In this document: in pieces, positions 1 through 8,448 of the stretch
How positions within the stretch are numbered: the first letter of the stretch is position 1
Layout: each line of letters starts with the position of its first letter
NCBI GenBank assembly: GCA_910589075.1
Contig: CAJUSK010000028.1
Location: 65,677 to 129,676 of the forward strand
Length of the DNA stretch: 64,000 nucleotides
Reading direction: 5' to 3'
Origin: an uncultured Lachnospiraceae bacterium
Lineage (GTDB): Bacteria; Bacillota; Clostridia; Lachnospirales; Lachnospiraceae
Position numbers and translations under genes: made by a program
The notes under the pieces: model-generated
What the model was told of the DNA's origin: nothing
The model's database searches: none
Seen by the model: the letters and a program-made list of their open reading frames with translations, nothing else

Positions 1-1002
1 CGGGAAAAATGTCATGGCAAGGAATTCTCCCACCGCTCCTCTTGCATAGATATTGGTGAAACGGTAAGGGCAGCAGGTGTACAACAGAGCGGCCAGAAGC
101 GCCGCTTTCCGGCTGCTGCCGATTTCTTTTGTGCAATGGTATGTGAGGGCGGCGGTTACAAGATTGCACAAAATGACAAGGAATTTAAAGCTGTCTGCCA
201 TGGATACGCCCACCATACGCAGGTATGCGGGAATATAGAGAAACAGATTGGGATACATGCAGTTCAGGTATCCGTTGCCGTGCAGTGCTTCCGGATAGAT
301 AACCACGGGAAACTGCCCGGAGAGCAGCCCGTCTTTAATCCCTTCGATCCGGATTAAATGGTAACACAGATCCACAGCCCAGGAGAGCCCGGTATTCAGA
401 TAGGGCAGGGAGGCAAACAATCCGATGCCCAGCAGCGTCAGCGCCACATACCGGTCCCTGAGTCCCTGCTTTTGGCCCGCGGGGACACAGCGTCTGACAG
501 CAAAGAACACTGCCGGCAGCAGGCAAAGGACAATCAGAAATGTGGTATCGGTATAAAACCGGCCCTGGGGAATGAGCGTAACACTCTGAATGAGGACATA
601 GCTTGTGCCGCCATAGTTGATGGCAAACTGAAAATCCAGGCTGGAGCGTTCCAGCGTAAAGTCATATTCTTTATAGGTCAAATCCGGCTCCAGCGTCCAG
701 GTGTCAAGCTCCGCGCCGTTATCATAGACGACCAGTTCGTTGTCCTCGCCGTCTGTATGATAGGCAATTCCTATGGTGTACTCCCCGGGATTGAGAAGAT
801 AATTGGAACTGGTCAACATCGTGCCCGAAAACTGGCTGTCAGGGGTGAGTCCAATGGATGTGTCATCTTCAAAGCCGGACAGACGGTTCATGTCGCGGGC
901 ATTGATGGTAATGGGGGTGCGGCTCTCATCGCTCATCAGCAGGAAAAAAATAACAACCAGTGTCAGCATCAGGCAGGGTATGATTTTTTTAAACTGTTTC
1001 AT
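1..1002 (-). CDS. PTPS-related-type large membrane protein, N-terminal part (runs off window)
   Basis: I translated this by hand; it stays open from an ATG at 1002 to the window edge, giving at least 334 residues. An N-terminal membrane segment (about residues 6-23) is followed by an extracytoplasmic beta-rich region (about 25-150) and then the first of a series of hydrophobic segments. The stretch near the edge, YARGAVGEFLAMTFFP, resembles the conserved R-G-A-x-G-E-F motif of the 6-pyruvoyl-tetrahydropterin-synthase-related membrane proteins, which are large polytopic GT-C-like proteins found in surface glycan loci. An in-frame ATG at 1008 is an alternative start. It follows the 1010-1663 gene almost without a gap, so the two are probably cotranscribed. 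The catalytic role is unknown and the C-terminal part lies outside the window. Confidence 0.75.
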   Translation of the reverse strand, partial: MKQFKKIIPCLMLTLVVIFFLLMSDESRTPITINARDMNRLSGFEDDTSIGLTPDSQFSGTMLTSSNYLLNPGEYTIGIAYHTDGEDNELVVYDNGAELDTWTLEPDLTYKEYDFTLERSSLDFQFAINYGGTSYVLIQSVTLIPQGRFYTDTTFLIVLCLLPAVFFAVRRCVPAGQKQGLRDRYVALTLLGIGLFASLPYLNTGLSWAVDLCYHLIRIEGIKDGLLSGQFPVVIYPEALHGNGYLNCMYPNLFLYIPAYLRMVGVSMADSFKFLVILCNLVTAALTYHCTKEIGSSRKAALLAALLYTCCPYRFTNIYARGAVGEFLAMTFFP

Positions 1003-1009
1003 AATCATA

Positions 1010-1663
1010 TCAGGCGTCCTCATCTGTTTTTTCGAATTTACGGCACATACTAAAGAAAAGAAGGCCAATGAGCAGAATCACTGTATAATAAGGAAGGCAG
1101 TGGGCCTTATCCACTTTGTCGGTATAGGTGTAGATGACTGCCGGCGTATGTTTTTCTTCGGGAGCGCCATTATAGAAGAAGGGACCTGCTTCCTCCGGGC
1201 CGATGACGGGGCTGCCAGAGTAGAGGGCAAGGGAAGCCTCTTCATACCCGTCGGCCTGAAGGTGCCAGATATATGTCCTGTCCGTTTCCAGCTCCGTTTC
1301 CACTGGGAAGTGTATCCACCGATAGTTCATCACATCCCCTGATTCCAGGATCACAGAATAGATGTCATGCCCCTGGTCATCGGACAGACTCAGTTCCACA
1401 GTGCCTTCCCTGGCCTGGCCGCTGATCAGAAAGCGGAAGGATATGCTGTCAAGCTGTCTGTGGGTGGGTGTGAATTCGCCGGTGAGAATGGAACCGTCGG
1501 ACAGATTCAGATTGGGAAAAATTCCCCGTTCCAGAGAAGCGCTTTTGTAGACTGTATGTCCCAACAGGCGCAGAGGCCATACGGACAGACAGAGCAACAG
1601 TGTCAGCCCGGCGATTATACAGGGATAAAACGAAAAGAGCTTTTTATATTTTTCATTTGCCAT
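1010..1663 (-). CDS. Small two-TM surface protein, unknown function
   Basis: This 217-residue protein has a membrane segment at about residues 12-33, an extracytoplasmic domain of roughly 150 residues, and a second membrane segment at about 188-206 followed by a short charged tail ending KTDEDA. The central part is rich in beta-type sequence, resembling a carbohydrate-binding-like sandwich, but I do not recognise the family. Its stop lies next to the start of the downstream large membrane protein, so the two are probably partners in one operon. A good sigma-A promoter lies about 95 bases upstream. The function could be assisting the neighbouring GT-C-like protein; this is only inference from position. 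Confidence 0.7.
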   Translation of the reverse strand: MANEKYKKLFSFYPCIIAGLTLLLCLSVWPLRLLGHTVYKSASLERGIFPNLNLSDGSILTGEFTPTHRQLDSISFRFLISGQAREGTVELSLSDDQGHDIYSVILESGDVMNYRWIHFPVETELETDRTYIWHLQADGYEEASLALYSGSPVIGPEEAGPFFYNGAPEEKHTPAVIYTYTDKVDKAHCLPYYTVILLIGLLFFSMCRKFEKTDEDA

Positions 1664-1731
1664 GAGATTCGTCCTTTTTGTGTAATTAGCCTCAGACAGG
1701 GACAGATCTGTCTGCCTGCGGCCGCTTTTTT

Positions 1732-1760
1732 ATTATCGTATATTTTATGGCGGGTGTCAA
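1732..1760 (-). promoter_or_regulatory. Sigma-A promoter for the 1663-1 operon
   Basis: Read on the minus strand there is TTGACA (1760-1755), a 17-nt spacer and GATAAT (1737-1732). The leader that follows contains the palindrome GACAGATCTGTC, which might form a small hairpin. Confidence 0.65.
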
Positions 1761-1796
1761 TGAAGGAAGTAAGGGAAAATGTTGCACAGGCATTTC

Positions 1797-1825
1797 TTGT
1801 ATTAAAAGAGGGAATATGTTAAAAT
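1797..1825 (+). promoter_or_regulatory. Sigma-A promoter for the acyltransferase operon
   Basis: TTGTAT at 1797-1802, a 17-nt spacer and TAAAAT at 1820-1825 precede the gene at 1849. It is back to back with the promoter of the divergent operon. Confidence 0.6.
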
Positions 1826-1848
1826 ATATTCATTTAGCGAGGTGAGCC

Positions 1849-2847
1849 ATGACAGAACAGAGAAGATGGAAGGAAATGGACAGTTTGCGGGGGATGGCCA
1901 TTCTGATGGTACTCCTGTATCACTCCATTCTCGTATTTCCGGTGAATCTTCATGAAATCCGGTGGTGCAGTATTTTGCATACCTTTTTGTGGACGGTGCA
2001 GATGCCGCTTTTTTTTCTGGTGTCCGGTTTTTGCTATTCTTATCATGGCAGCTATGGTGTATATGCCCTGAAAAAATGCAGGCGTATCCTGGTGCCCCAT
2101 CTTGTATTTTCCATGCTGGACATCCTGCCCAGACTGATTCCCAACCCCCTTGTCCATGAACAGATGGATTTGCAGGAAGCGTTGTGGGATTTTGTATTGT
2201 ATGGCGGCAGTGACTGGTTTTTATGGACGCTGTTTGTCATTGCCATGGTATTTCCGGCGCTGGAAAAGCTGCTGACGGGCAGGACGGGGCTGCGTAAGGC
2301 CGGGATCCTTCTGGTTGTCATACTGTTTCTGCTCAAACCGTATATGACGGATCTGTTTCTGCTCAATATGGTATGCCAGTATCTGTGGTATTTCTTTCTG
2401 GGATATGGTCTGCGCAGAAAAGCGGACCGTGTTTTGCCGAAACTGGAGAATCCGCTTTGTCTGCTGCCGGGCCTGCTGTTGACATTGGCTTTTTTCGCAC
2501 TGTTTGGGATGTGTGATGCCACGGGCAATACCGGGCGCCTCCTGGAAGTAGTATGTGTCCTGTGCAGCTTTCTATTCTTTTTTGCCCTGGCCGGGCTTTG
2601 CAGAGGGCGGGCAGAGCGGTTTCTGGTATCCTGCGGCACCTGGTCGCTGCAGATGTATTTATTGGATGCCTATGCCCTTGTACTGACACGGACTCTGTTT
2701 GTATCTGTACTGGGACTGGGGGTTCCGGTACTGATTATACTGGGGAATTTTCTGGCGGATACATGGATTGTACTGCTGGTCTCAAAATATATCTTAACAA
2801 AAGCAAAGGTATTCAGGATACTGTGTGGGATTCCTGAAAAAGGATAG
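1849..2847 (+). CDS. Acyltransferase 3 family membrane protein
   Basis: This 332-residue polytopic protein belongs to the acyltransferase 3 family, which moves acyl (usually acetyl) groups across the membrane onto surface sugars. It begins with the family motif DSLRGMAILMVLLYHS, carrying the conserved Arg14 and His25, and contains PLFFLVSGF in the third helix. About ten hydrophobic segments can be counted. The length is typical of the fucose 4-O-acetylase-like, membrane-only subgroup with no SGNH extension. It is the first gene of a rightward operon, with a clear promoter upstream and only 2 bases to the MBOAT gene. The exact sugar acceptor cannot be told. Confidence 0.88.
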   Translation: MTEQRRWKEMDSLRGMAILMVLLYHSILVFPVNLHEIRWCSILHTFLWTVQMPLFFLVSGFCYSYHGSYGVYALKKCRRILVPHLVFSMLDILPRLIPNPLVHEQMDLQEALWDFVLYGGSDWFLWTLFVIAMVFPALEKLLTGRTGLRKAGILLVVILFLLKPYMTDLFLLNMVCQYLWYFFLGYGLRRKADRVLPKLENPLCLLPGLLLTLAFFALFGMCDATGNTGRLLEVVCVLCSFLFFFALAGLCRGRAERFLVSCGTWSLQMYLLDAYALVLTRTLFVSVLGLGVPVLIILGNFLADTWIVLLVSKYILTKAKVFRILCGIPEKG

Positions 2848-2849
2848 TT

Positions 2850-4328
2850 ATGCTGTTTAATTCCTATCTGTTTATTTTACTGTTTCTGCCTCTGGCACTG
2901 GCAGGGTATTTTGGCTGTAATGCCAGGGGAAAATATGAATGGGGCAAACTCTGGCTGGTTGCCATGTCGCTCTGGTTTTACGCGTGGTTTAATGTGAAAT
3001 ATCTGCCCATTATTGTGGGAAGTATCCTGGGAAATTACGGATTGTACCGGGTTTTGCAGGGGCACAGAGGCATGGAAGGGCGGCGCAGACAGGATTTGTA
3101 TCTGACTGTGGCCGGTGTGTGTGCCAATCTGGGTGTGCTGTTTTATTATAAATATTTTGACTTTTTTGTGGAGAACATCAATGGATTGTTCCATACGGAT
3201 TTTACGCTGCAACATGTGCTGCTGCCGCTGGGAATCAGTTTTTTCACCTTTCAGCAGGTGGGGTTTCTGGTGGACACATACCGGGGCGGAACGAAAAATT
3301 ATCCCTTTGTGGAGTATGCTCTGTTTGTGACTTTTTTTCCGCAGTTGATCGCAGGCCCCATTGTGACCCATGAAGAAATGATCGGACAGTTTGGCGATGT
3401 GAAGAAAAAAAGCTGGGATCATGCATGTGCGGCAAAAGGCATATATGCCTTTGTATGCGGCCTTTCCAAAAAAGTGCTGCTTGCAGATATTTTTGGGAAG
3501 GCGGTGGCCTGGGGATATGGGAATACAGAGATGCTTACCGGGCTGACCGCTCTGTGGCTGATTGCTTCCTATTCCATACAGTTGTATTTTGATTTCAGCG
3601 GATACTGTGATATGGCCCGGGGCATTGGCCTGATGTTTCGCATTGATCTGCCGGTGAACTTTTTCTCACCTTACAAAGCGGTGCATCTGGTGGATTTCTG
3701 GAAACGGTGGCATATGACACTGAGCCGTTTTTTTACAAACTATGTGTACATTCCCCTGGGTGGCAGCAGAAGGGGGACGGTGCGGACCTGTCTGCATATT
3801 CTCCTTGTTTATCTGATCAGTGGTATCTGGCATGGCGCAGGCTGGACATTTATATTCTGGGGCGTGCTGCACGGATGTATCTATATGCTGACAAAGCTGT
3901 TTCTTCCTGTGGTGGAAAAGATACCGAGGGCATTGGGCGTGGCGGTCAATCTTCTGACAGTACAGGTATTGTGGGTATTTTTCCGTGCGGAGAATATGGA
4001 GCAGGCGTGGCAGGTTCTGGGACGGGCTTTCTCCGGAGGTTATGGGCTTTCACAGGTTCCTCCGGCGTTTGCCGAACAGTTCCGCACACCGGAGTTTTTT
4101 TATTGTCTGAAGGTGCTGCATCTGGATACGCTTCCCTATGGGGGGTATTTTCTGATGGTGGCCTATATGGCGGTGGCTTGGTTCATCCTGCTGTGCTGTC
4201 GCAATGTAAATGAAAAACTGGAAACATTCAAACCTACCGGGGTGTCTTCTGCGTGCATTGCCCTGCTGTTTCTGTGGTGCCTTGTCTCTTTTTCGGAAGT
4301 CAGCACGTTCCTGTATTTCAATTTTTAG
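2850..4328 (+). CDS. MBOAT family O-acyltransferase (AlgI/DltB-like)
   Basis: The 492-residue protein is a membrane-bound O-acyltransferase. Two signature blocks are visible: FWKRWHMTLSRF with His288, and SGIWHGAGWTFIFWG with His328, the expected catalytic histidine. Roughly eleven hydrophobic segments are spread along the chain, and the length matches AlgI/PatA-type members. These proteins pass an acyl group across the membrane to a partner, usually an SGNH protein like the one encoded next. Here the acceptor is probably the surface polysaccharide or a teichoic-acid-like polymer, inferred from the surroundings. Confidence 0.92.
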   Translation: MLFNSYLFILLFLPLALAGYFGCNARGKYEWGKLWLVAMSLWFYAWFNVKYLPIIVGSILGNYGLYRVLQGHRGMEGRRRQDLYLTVAGVCANLGVLFYYKYFDFFVENINGLFHTDFTLQHVLLPLGISFFTFQQVGFLVDTYRGGTKNYPFVEYALFVTFFPQLIAGPIVTHEEMIGQFGDVKKKSWDHACAAKGIYAFVCGLSKKVLLADIFGKAVAWGYGNTEMLTGLTALWLIASYSIQLYFDFSGYCDMARGIGLMFRIDLPVNFFSPYKAVHLVDFWKRWHMTLSRFFTNYVYIPLGGSRRGTVRTCLHILLVYLISGIWHGAGWTFIFWGVLHGCIYMLTKLFLPVVEKIPRALGVAVNLLTVQVLWVFFRAENMEQAWQVLGRAFSGGYGLSQVPPAFAEQFRTPEFFYCLKVLHLDTLPYGGYFLMVAYMAVAWFILLCCRNVNEKLETFKPTGVSSACIALLFLWCLVSFSEVSTFLYFNF

Positions 4329-4383
4329 CAGAAGCCGCAACACTTCTTACTATGAAGATTAAGGATATAAGGACATAACGTTT

Positions 4384-5439
4384 ATGACATACAAAAGATG
4401 GCTTATGCAAACCTGCATATTGATGGCATGCGGGCTGGTACTGATCGGGATACTGGTAATTACGGTGGATCCCTTTTTCCATTACCATGCGCCCCTGGAG
4501 GGGTTTCCTTATCAGATTGACAATCAGCTCAGCCAGAATCCGGGGATGGCCAGGCATATGGATTATGACAGTGTGCTGCTTGGATCTTCCATGACCGTGA
4601 ACTTTGAGACGGACTGGTTTGCCCGGGAGATGGGCCTGCAGACGCTGAAACTGTCCTATAACGGCGCTTATCCCAGAGATATTGGCAATATTATGGAGCA
4701 GGCGGATGCCCGGGGAACTGTGCTGCGGCATGTGTTCCTGGGCGTGGATCTGGCATCTTATACAGGAGGCATTGAGGAGACGAAATATCCCCTGCCGGAA
4801 TATCTGTATAATGACTGTCTGCTGGATGATGTGCAATACTGGTATAATAAAGGGGTATTGCTGGATTATATTCTGAAACCGCTGATTGAACGGGAACCTA
4901 CCGACCTGAGCAGCGTCTATGCTTCCGAGGAAACGCTGCAGGGATGTTACAGCCGGGAATATGTACTGTCCCACTATACAGTGCCTGAAAAAAATGATGC
5001 TTGGTTTCCGGAAGATATGTTTATTGAAGGGCTGGATGCCAATCTGGAGGCCACCATTCTGCCTTTGATTGAATCTCATCCGGACACCCGGTTTACCATT
5101 TTTTTCCCGCCCTACAGCATTCTTTACTGGTATGAATATATGCAGAACAATCAAATGGACGCAGTGATGTATGAATATCAGTACTTCATGGAAAAACTGT
5201 TGGTATACGATAATGTAGAGCTGTTTTTCTTTCCCGGACATGAAGAAATTGTCTGTAACCTGGATTTATATGCAGATACAGGGCATTATAACCGGAGTGT
5301 CAACCGGTATATGACAGAGTGCTTTGTGGATAAGACCCACAGGCTTTCCAGGGATAATTATCTGGAAGAATTACAGCGGATGAAAAGCATGATAGAAGCT
5401 TATGACTATGATGCACTTTTCACGGAAACCGGGCAGTAA
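4384..5439 (+). CDS. DltD/AlgJ-like membrane-anchored SGNH protein
   Basis: This 351-residue protein has one N-terminal membrane anchor (about residues 10-28) and an extracytoplasmic SGNH-like domain. LLGSSMTVNF carries the nucleophile block, with Ser69 at the GDS serine position, and ADTGHYN near the C-terminus gives Asp298 and His301, the DxxH pair. It is placed 55 bases behind the MBOAT gene, the usual arrangement for a two-step O-acylation machine in which MBOAT brings the acyl group out and the SGNH protein transfers it. Sequence resemblance to a named family is only moderate, so the role rests on the motifs and on context. Confidence 0.75.
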   Translation: MTYKRWLMQTCILMACGLVLIGILVITVDPFFHYHAPLEGFPYQIDNQLSQNPGMARHMDYDSVLLGSSMTVNFETDWFAREMGLQTLKLSYNGAYPRDIGNIMEQADARGTVLRHVFLGVDLASYTGGIEETKYPLPEYLYNDCLLDDVQYWYNKGVLLDYILKPLIEREPTDLSSVYASEETLQGCYSREYVLSHYTVPEKNDAWFPEDMFIEGLDANLEATILPLIESHPDTRFTIFFPPYSILYWYEYMQNNQMDAVMYEYQYFMEKLLVYDNVELFFFPGHEEIVCNLDLYADTGHYNRSVNRYMTECFVDKTHRLSRDNYLEELQRMKSMIEAYDYDALFTETGQ

Positions 5440-5483
5440 TTGTCCGGGAAATTACTGTGCGGCAGGCGCCGCAGGAGGAAAAT

Positions 5484-6524
5484 ATGATGTGGTTGCATTT
5501 GGGACTTCTGGCGGTATGTACATGGATTCTTCCATTTTGCATGGGGCTTTTGCCCGTTCGTTATATGAAAGATGAACACAGATCCCTGGGGATGATCTGG
5601 CTGTGTGGATGGATGATGATGTTTGCGGTTTTTCAACTGCTGGCAGTTCCTTTTATTGTGTTTGAGGCGCCTTTTATGCTGGTGGTGCAGAGTTACACCA
5701 TTGTCATCGGTATTCTGGCCATTATTTTCCTGCTCCTTGGATGCGGCAGTATTCCGGTATGTCTGCGGAAAATCAGAGAGCACCGGCCGGAGAAGGAGCA
5801 GATTCCCATTATGGCGCTGGTACTGCTGCTGATTGGGATACAGCTTTTTTTTGCCTTTTATATGCAGTATCTGGATGGGGATGATTCTTTTTTTGTTGCC
5901 ACGTCGCTGACAAGCCAGCATACCAACACTATGTATCGTTTTACGCCCTATTATGGTGCTGACGGTGAACTGGATATCCGCCATGCTCTTTCCACAGAGC
6001 CGATTTTTATGGCATGGCTTTCGGAAGTTACAGGCATCCATGTCACAGTGATCTGCCACAGCTACATCAGTATCCTGTTTCTGGTTCTTATGTTCTGCAT
6101 TTATGTACAGGCGGGTAATCAGTTGTTTCCGTTGCAGAGGAAGAGTAAATGGCTGTTCCTCTTGTTTGTGAACATATGGTATCTTTTTGGCAATGTGTCC
6201 ATTTATACGGCAGAAAGTTTTGCTTACACGCGTACATGGCAGGGAAAGGCCATGTTTCCGAATCTGATGGTTCCCACACTGTTTCTCTGGCTGCTGTATA
6301 TGGCAAAGGACGAGATGGATGTGGGCGAATGGGCCATGTTGTTTGTGATTGTCATGTGTACGGCGTTTACCACAAGTACGGGTATTTTTACCGTCCCCAT
6401 ACTGCTGGGTCTGGCAGCCGTGTTGATGGCTGTGGAAAAGAAGAAGGTTATTTTGATCTTCCAGACGCTGGCCTGTCTTTTGCCATGTATTTTTTTCGGC
6501 CTGCTGTATCTGTTCCTGAAATAA
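5484..6524 (+). CDS. DUF6077-like membrane protein, N-terminal part of a likely split gene
   Basis: This ORF gives 346 residues with about nine membrane segments. I chose ATG 5484 because AGGAGG lies 5 bases upstream; ATG 5487 is equally possible, while the ATG at 5457 has no ribosome-binding site. The start (WLHLGLLAVCTWILPFCM) and the FQLLAVPFIVF segment resemble DUF6077 membrane proteins of Lachnospiraceae surface loci. It ends after YLFLK, where a full-length family member would be expected to continue. The next ORF, in another frame, looks like the missing C-terminal part. It is either a frameshifted gene or two separate subunits. Confidence 0.65.
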   Translation: MMWLHLGLLAVCTWILPFCMGLLPVRYMKDEHRSLGMIWLCGWMMMFAVFQLLAVPFIVFEAPFMLVVQSYTIVIGILAIIFLLLGCGSIPVCLRKIREHRPEKEQIPIMALVLLLIGIQLFFAFYMQYLDGDDSFFVATSLTSQHTNTMYRFTPYYGADGELDIRHALSTEPIFMAWLSEVTGIHVTVICHSYISILFLVLMFCIYVQAGNQLFPLQRKSKWLFLLFVNIWYLFGNVSIYTAESFAYTRTWQGKAMFPNLMVPTLFLWLLYMAKDEMDVGEWAMLFVIVMCTAFTTSTGIFTVPILLGLAAVLMAVEKKKVILIFQTLACLLPCIFFGLLYLFLK

Positions 6525-6579
6525 GGGGTTCTGTGCGGGAGAAATAAGAGGGAAAGAAAGAGAAGGATGGAGATAGGCC

Positions 6580-7425
6580 ATGGGCGAAATCATGAAGAGA
6601 ACACTTACCATTTATCAGAATTATGGCGGCGACAGTACCATGACAGTCATTGTTGCGGCGGCGATTCTGTACCTGTGGGTAACGGAAGAGAAAAAGGAGA
6701 TCCGGATTCTGTTTGTACATTTGACAGCGGGTATTACGGCGTTGTTTTTCTTTCCGCTGTTTGCATATGCAGCCATGCACTTTTTTCTGGATTCTCAGGT
6801 ATACTACCGGCTGCTCTGGCTGGTTCCCATGGGGATGATTGTATCTTACGCGCTGGCAAGGGCAGTGAGTAAAATTGAAACCAGGAGAAAGCGGATTGTT
6901 ATCAGTGGGGTATTTGTCCTGCTTTTGATGCAGAGCGGCAGTCTGGTATACCGGAATCCGCTTGTAACCAGAGCGGAAAATCTGTATCACCTGCCTCAGT
7001 CGGTTATTTCAGCGGCGGATGTTATGCATGTGGAAGGCCGGGATGTAAAGGCGGTGGTGCCGGGGGAAATGCTGCAATTTATCAGACAGTATGATGCCAG
7101 CATCCATCTGGCTTATGGCAGAGACGCTCTGATAGACGGCTGGAGCAACAATCCTCTGTATGAGGCCATGGAGGCAAATCCGGTCCGTTCGTTTGCCATT
7201 ACCGACTATGCAAAGCAGCAGGGGGTCGAATATATTGTGCTTAGGGCAGGTACGCCCATCGCAGGCGGCAAACCAATCGGCAAATATGAGTTCAGTTACT
7301 TGACAACCGTGGATAATTATGACATTTATATTTATGACAGGGCGGTCTTTGCCGAGGAAAAAAAGAGAGAATATGCATCCCTGGCGGATCCGGACAGGGA
7401 AGAAAACTATATACAGACTGAGTGA
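6580..7425 (+). CDS. DUF6077-like membrane protein, C-terminal part of a likely split gene
   Basis: A 281-residue ORF begins with MGEIMKRTLTIYQNYGGDS, followed by four or five membrane segments (to about residue 117) and a soluble C-terminal domain of about 150 residues. The QNYGGDSTMT stretch and the later YYRLLWLVPMGMIVSYA helix look like the internal part of a DUF6077-type protein rather than a natural N-terminus. It is in a different frame from the preceding ORF, with 55 bases between them. A weak GGAG-like site before ATG 6580 could allow separate translation. The soluble part continues intact to the stop next to the epimerase gene, so this half is still under some constraint or the break is recent. 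Confidence 0.6.
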   Translation: MGEIMKRTLTIYQNYGGDSTMTVIVAAAILYLWVTEEKKEIRILFVHLTAGITALFFFPLFAYAAMHFFLDSQVYYRLLWLVPMGMIVSYALARAVSKIETRRKRIVISGVFVLLLMQSGSLVYRNPLVTRAENLYHLPQSVISAADVMHVEGRDVKAVVPGEMLQFIRQYDASIHLAYGRDALIDGWSNNPLYEAMEANPVRSFAITDYAKQQGVEYIVLRAGTPIAGGKPIGKYEFSYLTTVDNYDIYIYDRAVFAEEKKREYASLADPDREENYIQTE

Positions 7426-7437
7426 TGGAGGAAAAAT

Positions 7438-8448
7438 ATGGAGAAGTTTGATGCATCAAAAGTATATTTGATAACAGGCGGCGCCGGTTTTATCGGATTT
7501 CACCTGTCCAGAAAATTGCTGGAACAGGGCGCGAAAGTAATCGGATTTGACAATCTGAATGATTATTACGAAGTATCTTTAAAGGAAGCCAGGCTGGACA
7601 TCCTGAAGGAATTTTCCAATTATGTATTTGTGAAAGGAGATCTGGCGGATAAAGAGGCGGTATTTCATGTGTTTGAGACGTATCAACCGCAGATAGCCGT
7701 GAATCTGGGCGCACAGGCCGGCGTTCGGTACAGCATTGACAATCCGGATGCCTATGTATCTTCCAACCTGGTTGGCTTTTTCCATATCCTGGAAGCATGC
7801 AGACGGTTTGGCATTGAGCATCTGGTATTCGCATCTTCCAGCTCTGTGTATGGGGGCAATGAAAAAACGCCCTACTCGGTAGAGGATCAGGTTGACAGTC
7901 CCGTCAGTCTGTATGCCGCCACCAAAAAGTCCAATGAACTGATGGCCCATGCCTATAGTAAACTGTACGGGTATCCGGTGACGGGTCTGCGATTTTTTAC
8001 GGTATATGGGCCCTTTGGCAGGCCGGATATGGCATATTATAAATTTACAAAGAAAATTATGAACGGAGAGCCCATTCAGATTTATAACAATGGGGACATG
8101 CTGCGGGATTTTACCTATATCGACGATATTGTGGCAGGGGTATACAACATTCTCTGCAATCCCCCAATGACCAATGAGAAAGGCGTGGCATACAGAATTT
8201 ACAATATCGGCAATCATCAGCCGGTAAAACTGATGGATTTTATCGAGACGCTGGAACGGTGTCTGGGCAAAGAGGCCGTGAAGGAGTACTATCCCATGCA
8301 GCCGGGGGATGTGTATCAGACATACGCGGATGTTTCCGAACTGATGAACGATTATGGGTTCAGGCCGGATACTTCCATTGAGGAAGGGCTGTCAGCGTTT
8401 GTGAAATGGTTTCGGGCTTACTATGAAGCCGGGCAGGACGGAAAATGA
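7438..8448 (+). CDS. UDP-glucuronate 4-epimerase-like SDR enzyme
   Basis: This 336-residue extended short-chain dehydrogenase has the NAD motif GGAGFIG (residues 14-20) and the catalytic Tyr159-x3-Lys163 in SLYAATKK. FDNLNDYYEVSLKEARL after the second strand is the hallmark of UDP-GlcA 4-epimerases (CapI type) as opposed to GalE. The predicted reaction converts UDP-glucuronate to UDP-galacturonate, giving an acidic sugar for the polymer. GGAGG lies upstream with good spacing. The stop overlaps the CotH start (ATGA). A related 4-epimerase specificity cannot be excluded from sequence alone. Confidence 0.85.
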   Translation: MEKFDASKVYLITGGAGFIGFHLSRKLLEQGAKVIGFDNLNDYYEVSLKEARLDILKEFSNYVFVKGDLADKEAVFHVFETYQPQIAVNLGAQAGVRYSIDNPDAYVSSNLVGFFHILEACRRFGIEHLVFASSSSVYGGNEKTPYSVEDQVDSPVSLYAATKKSNELMAHAYSKLYGYPVTGLRFFTVYGPFGRPDMAYYKFTKKIMNGEPIQIYNNGDMLRDFTYIDDIVAGVYNILCNPPMTNEKGVAYRIYNIGNHQPVKLMDFIETLERCLGKEAVKEYYPMQPGDVYQTYADVSELMNDYGFRPDTSIEEGLSAFVKWFRAYYEAGQDGK

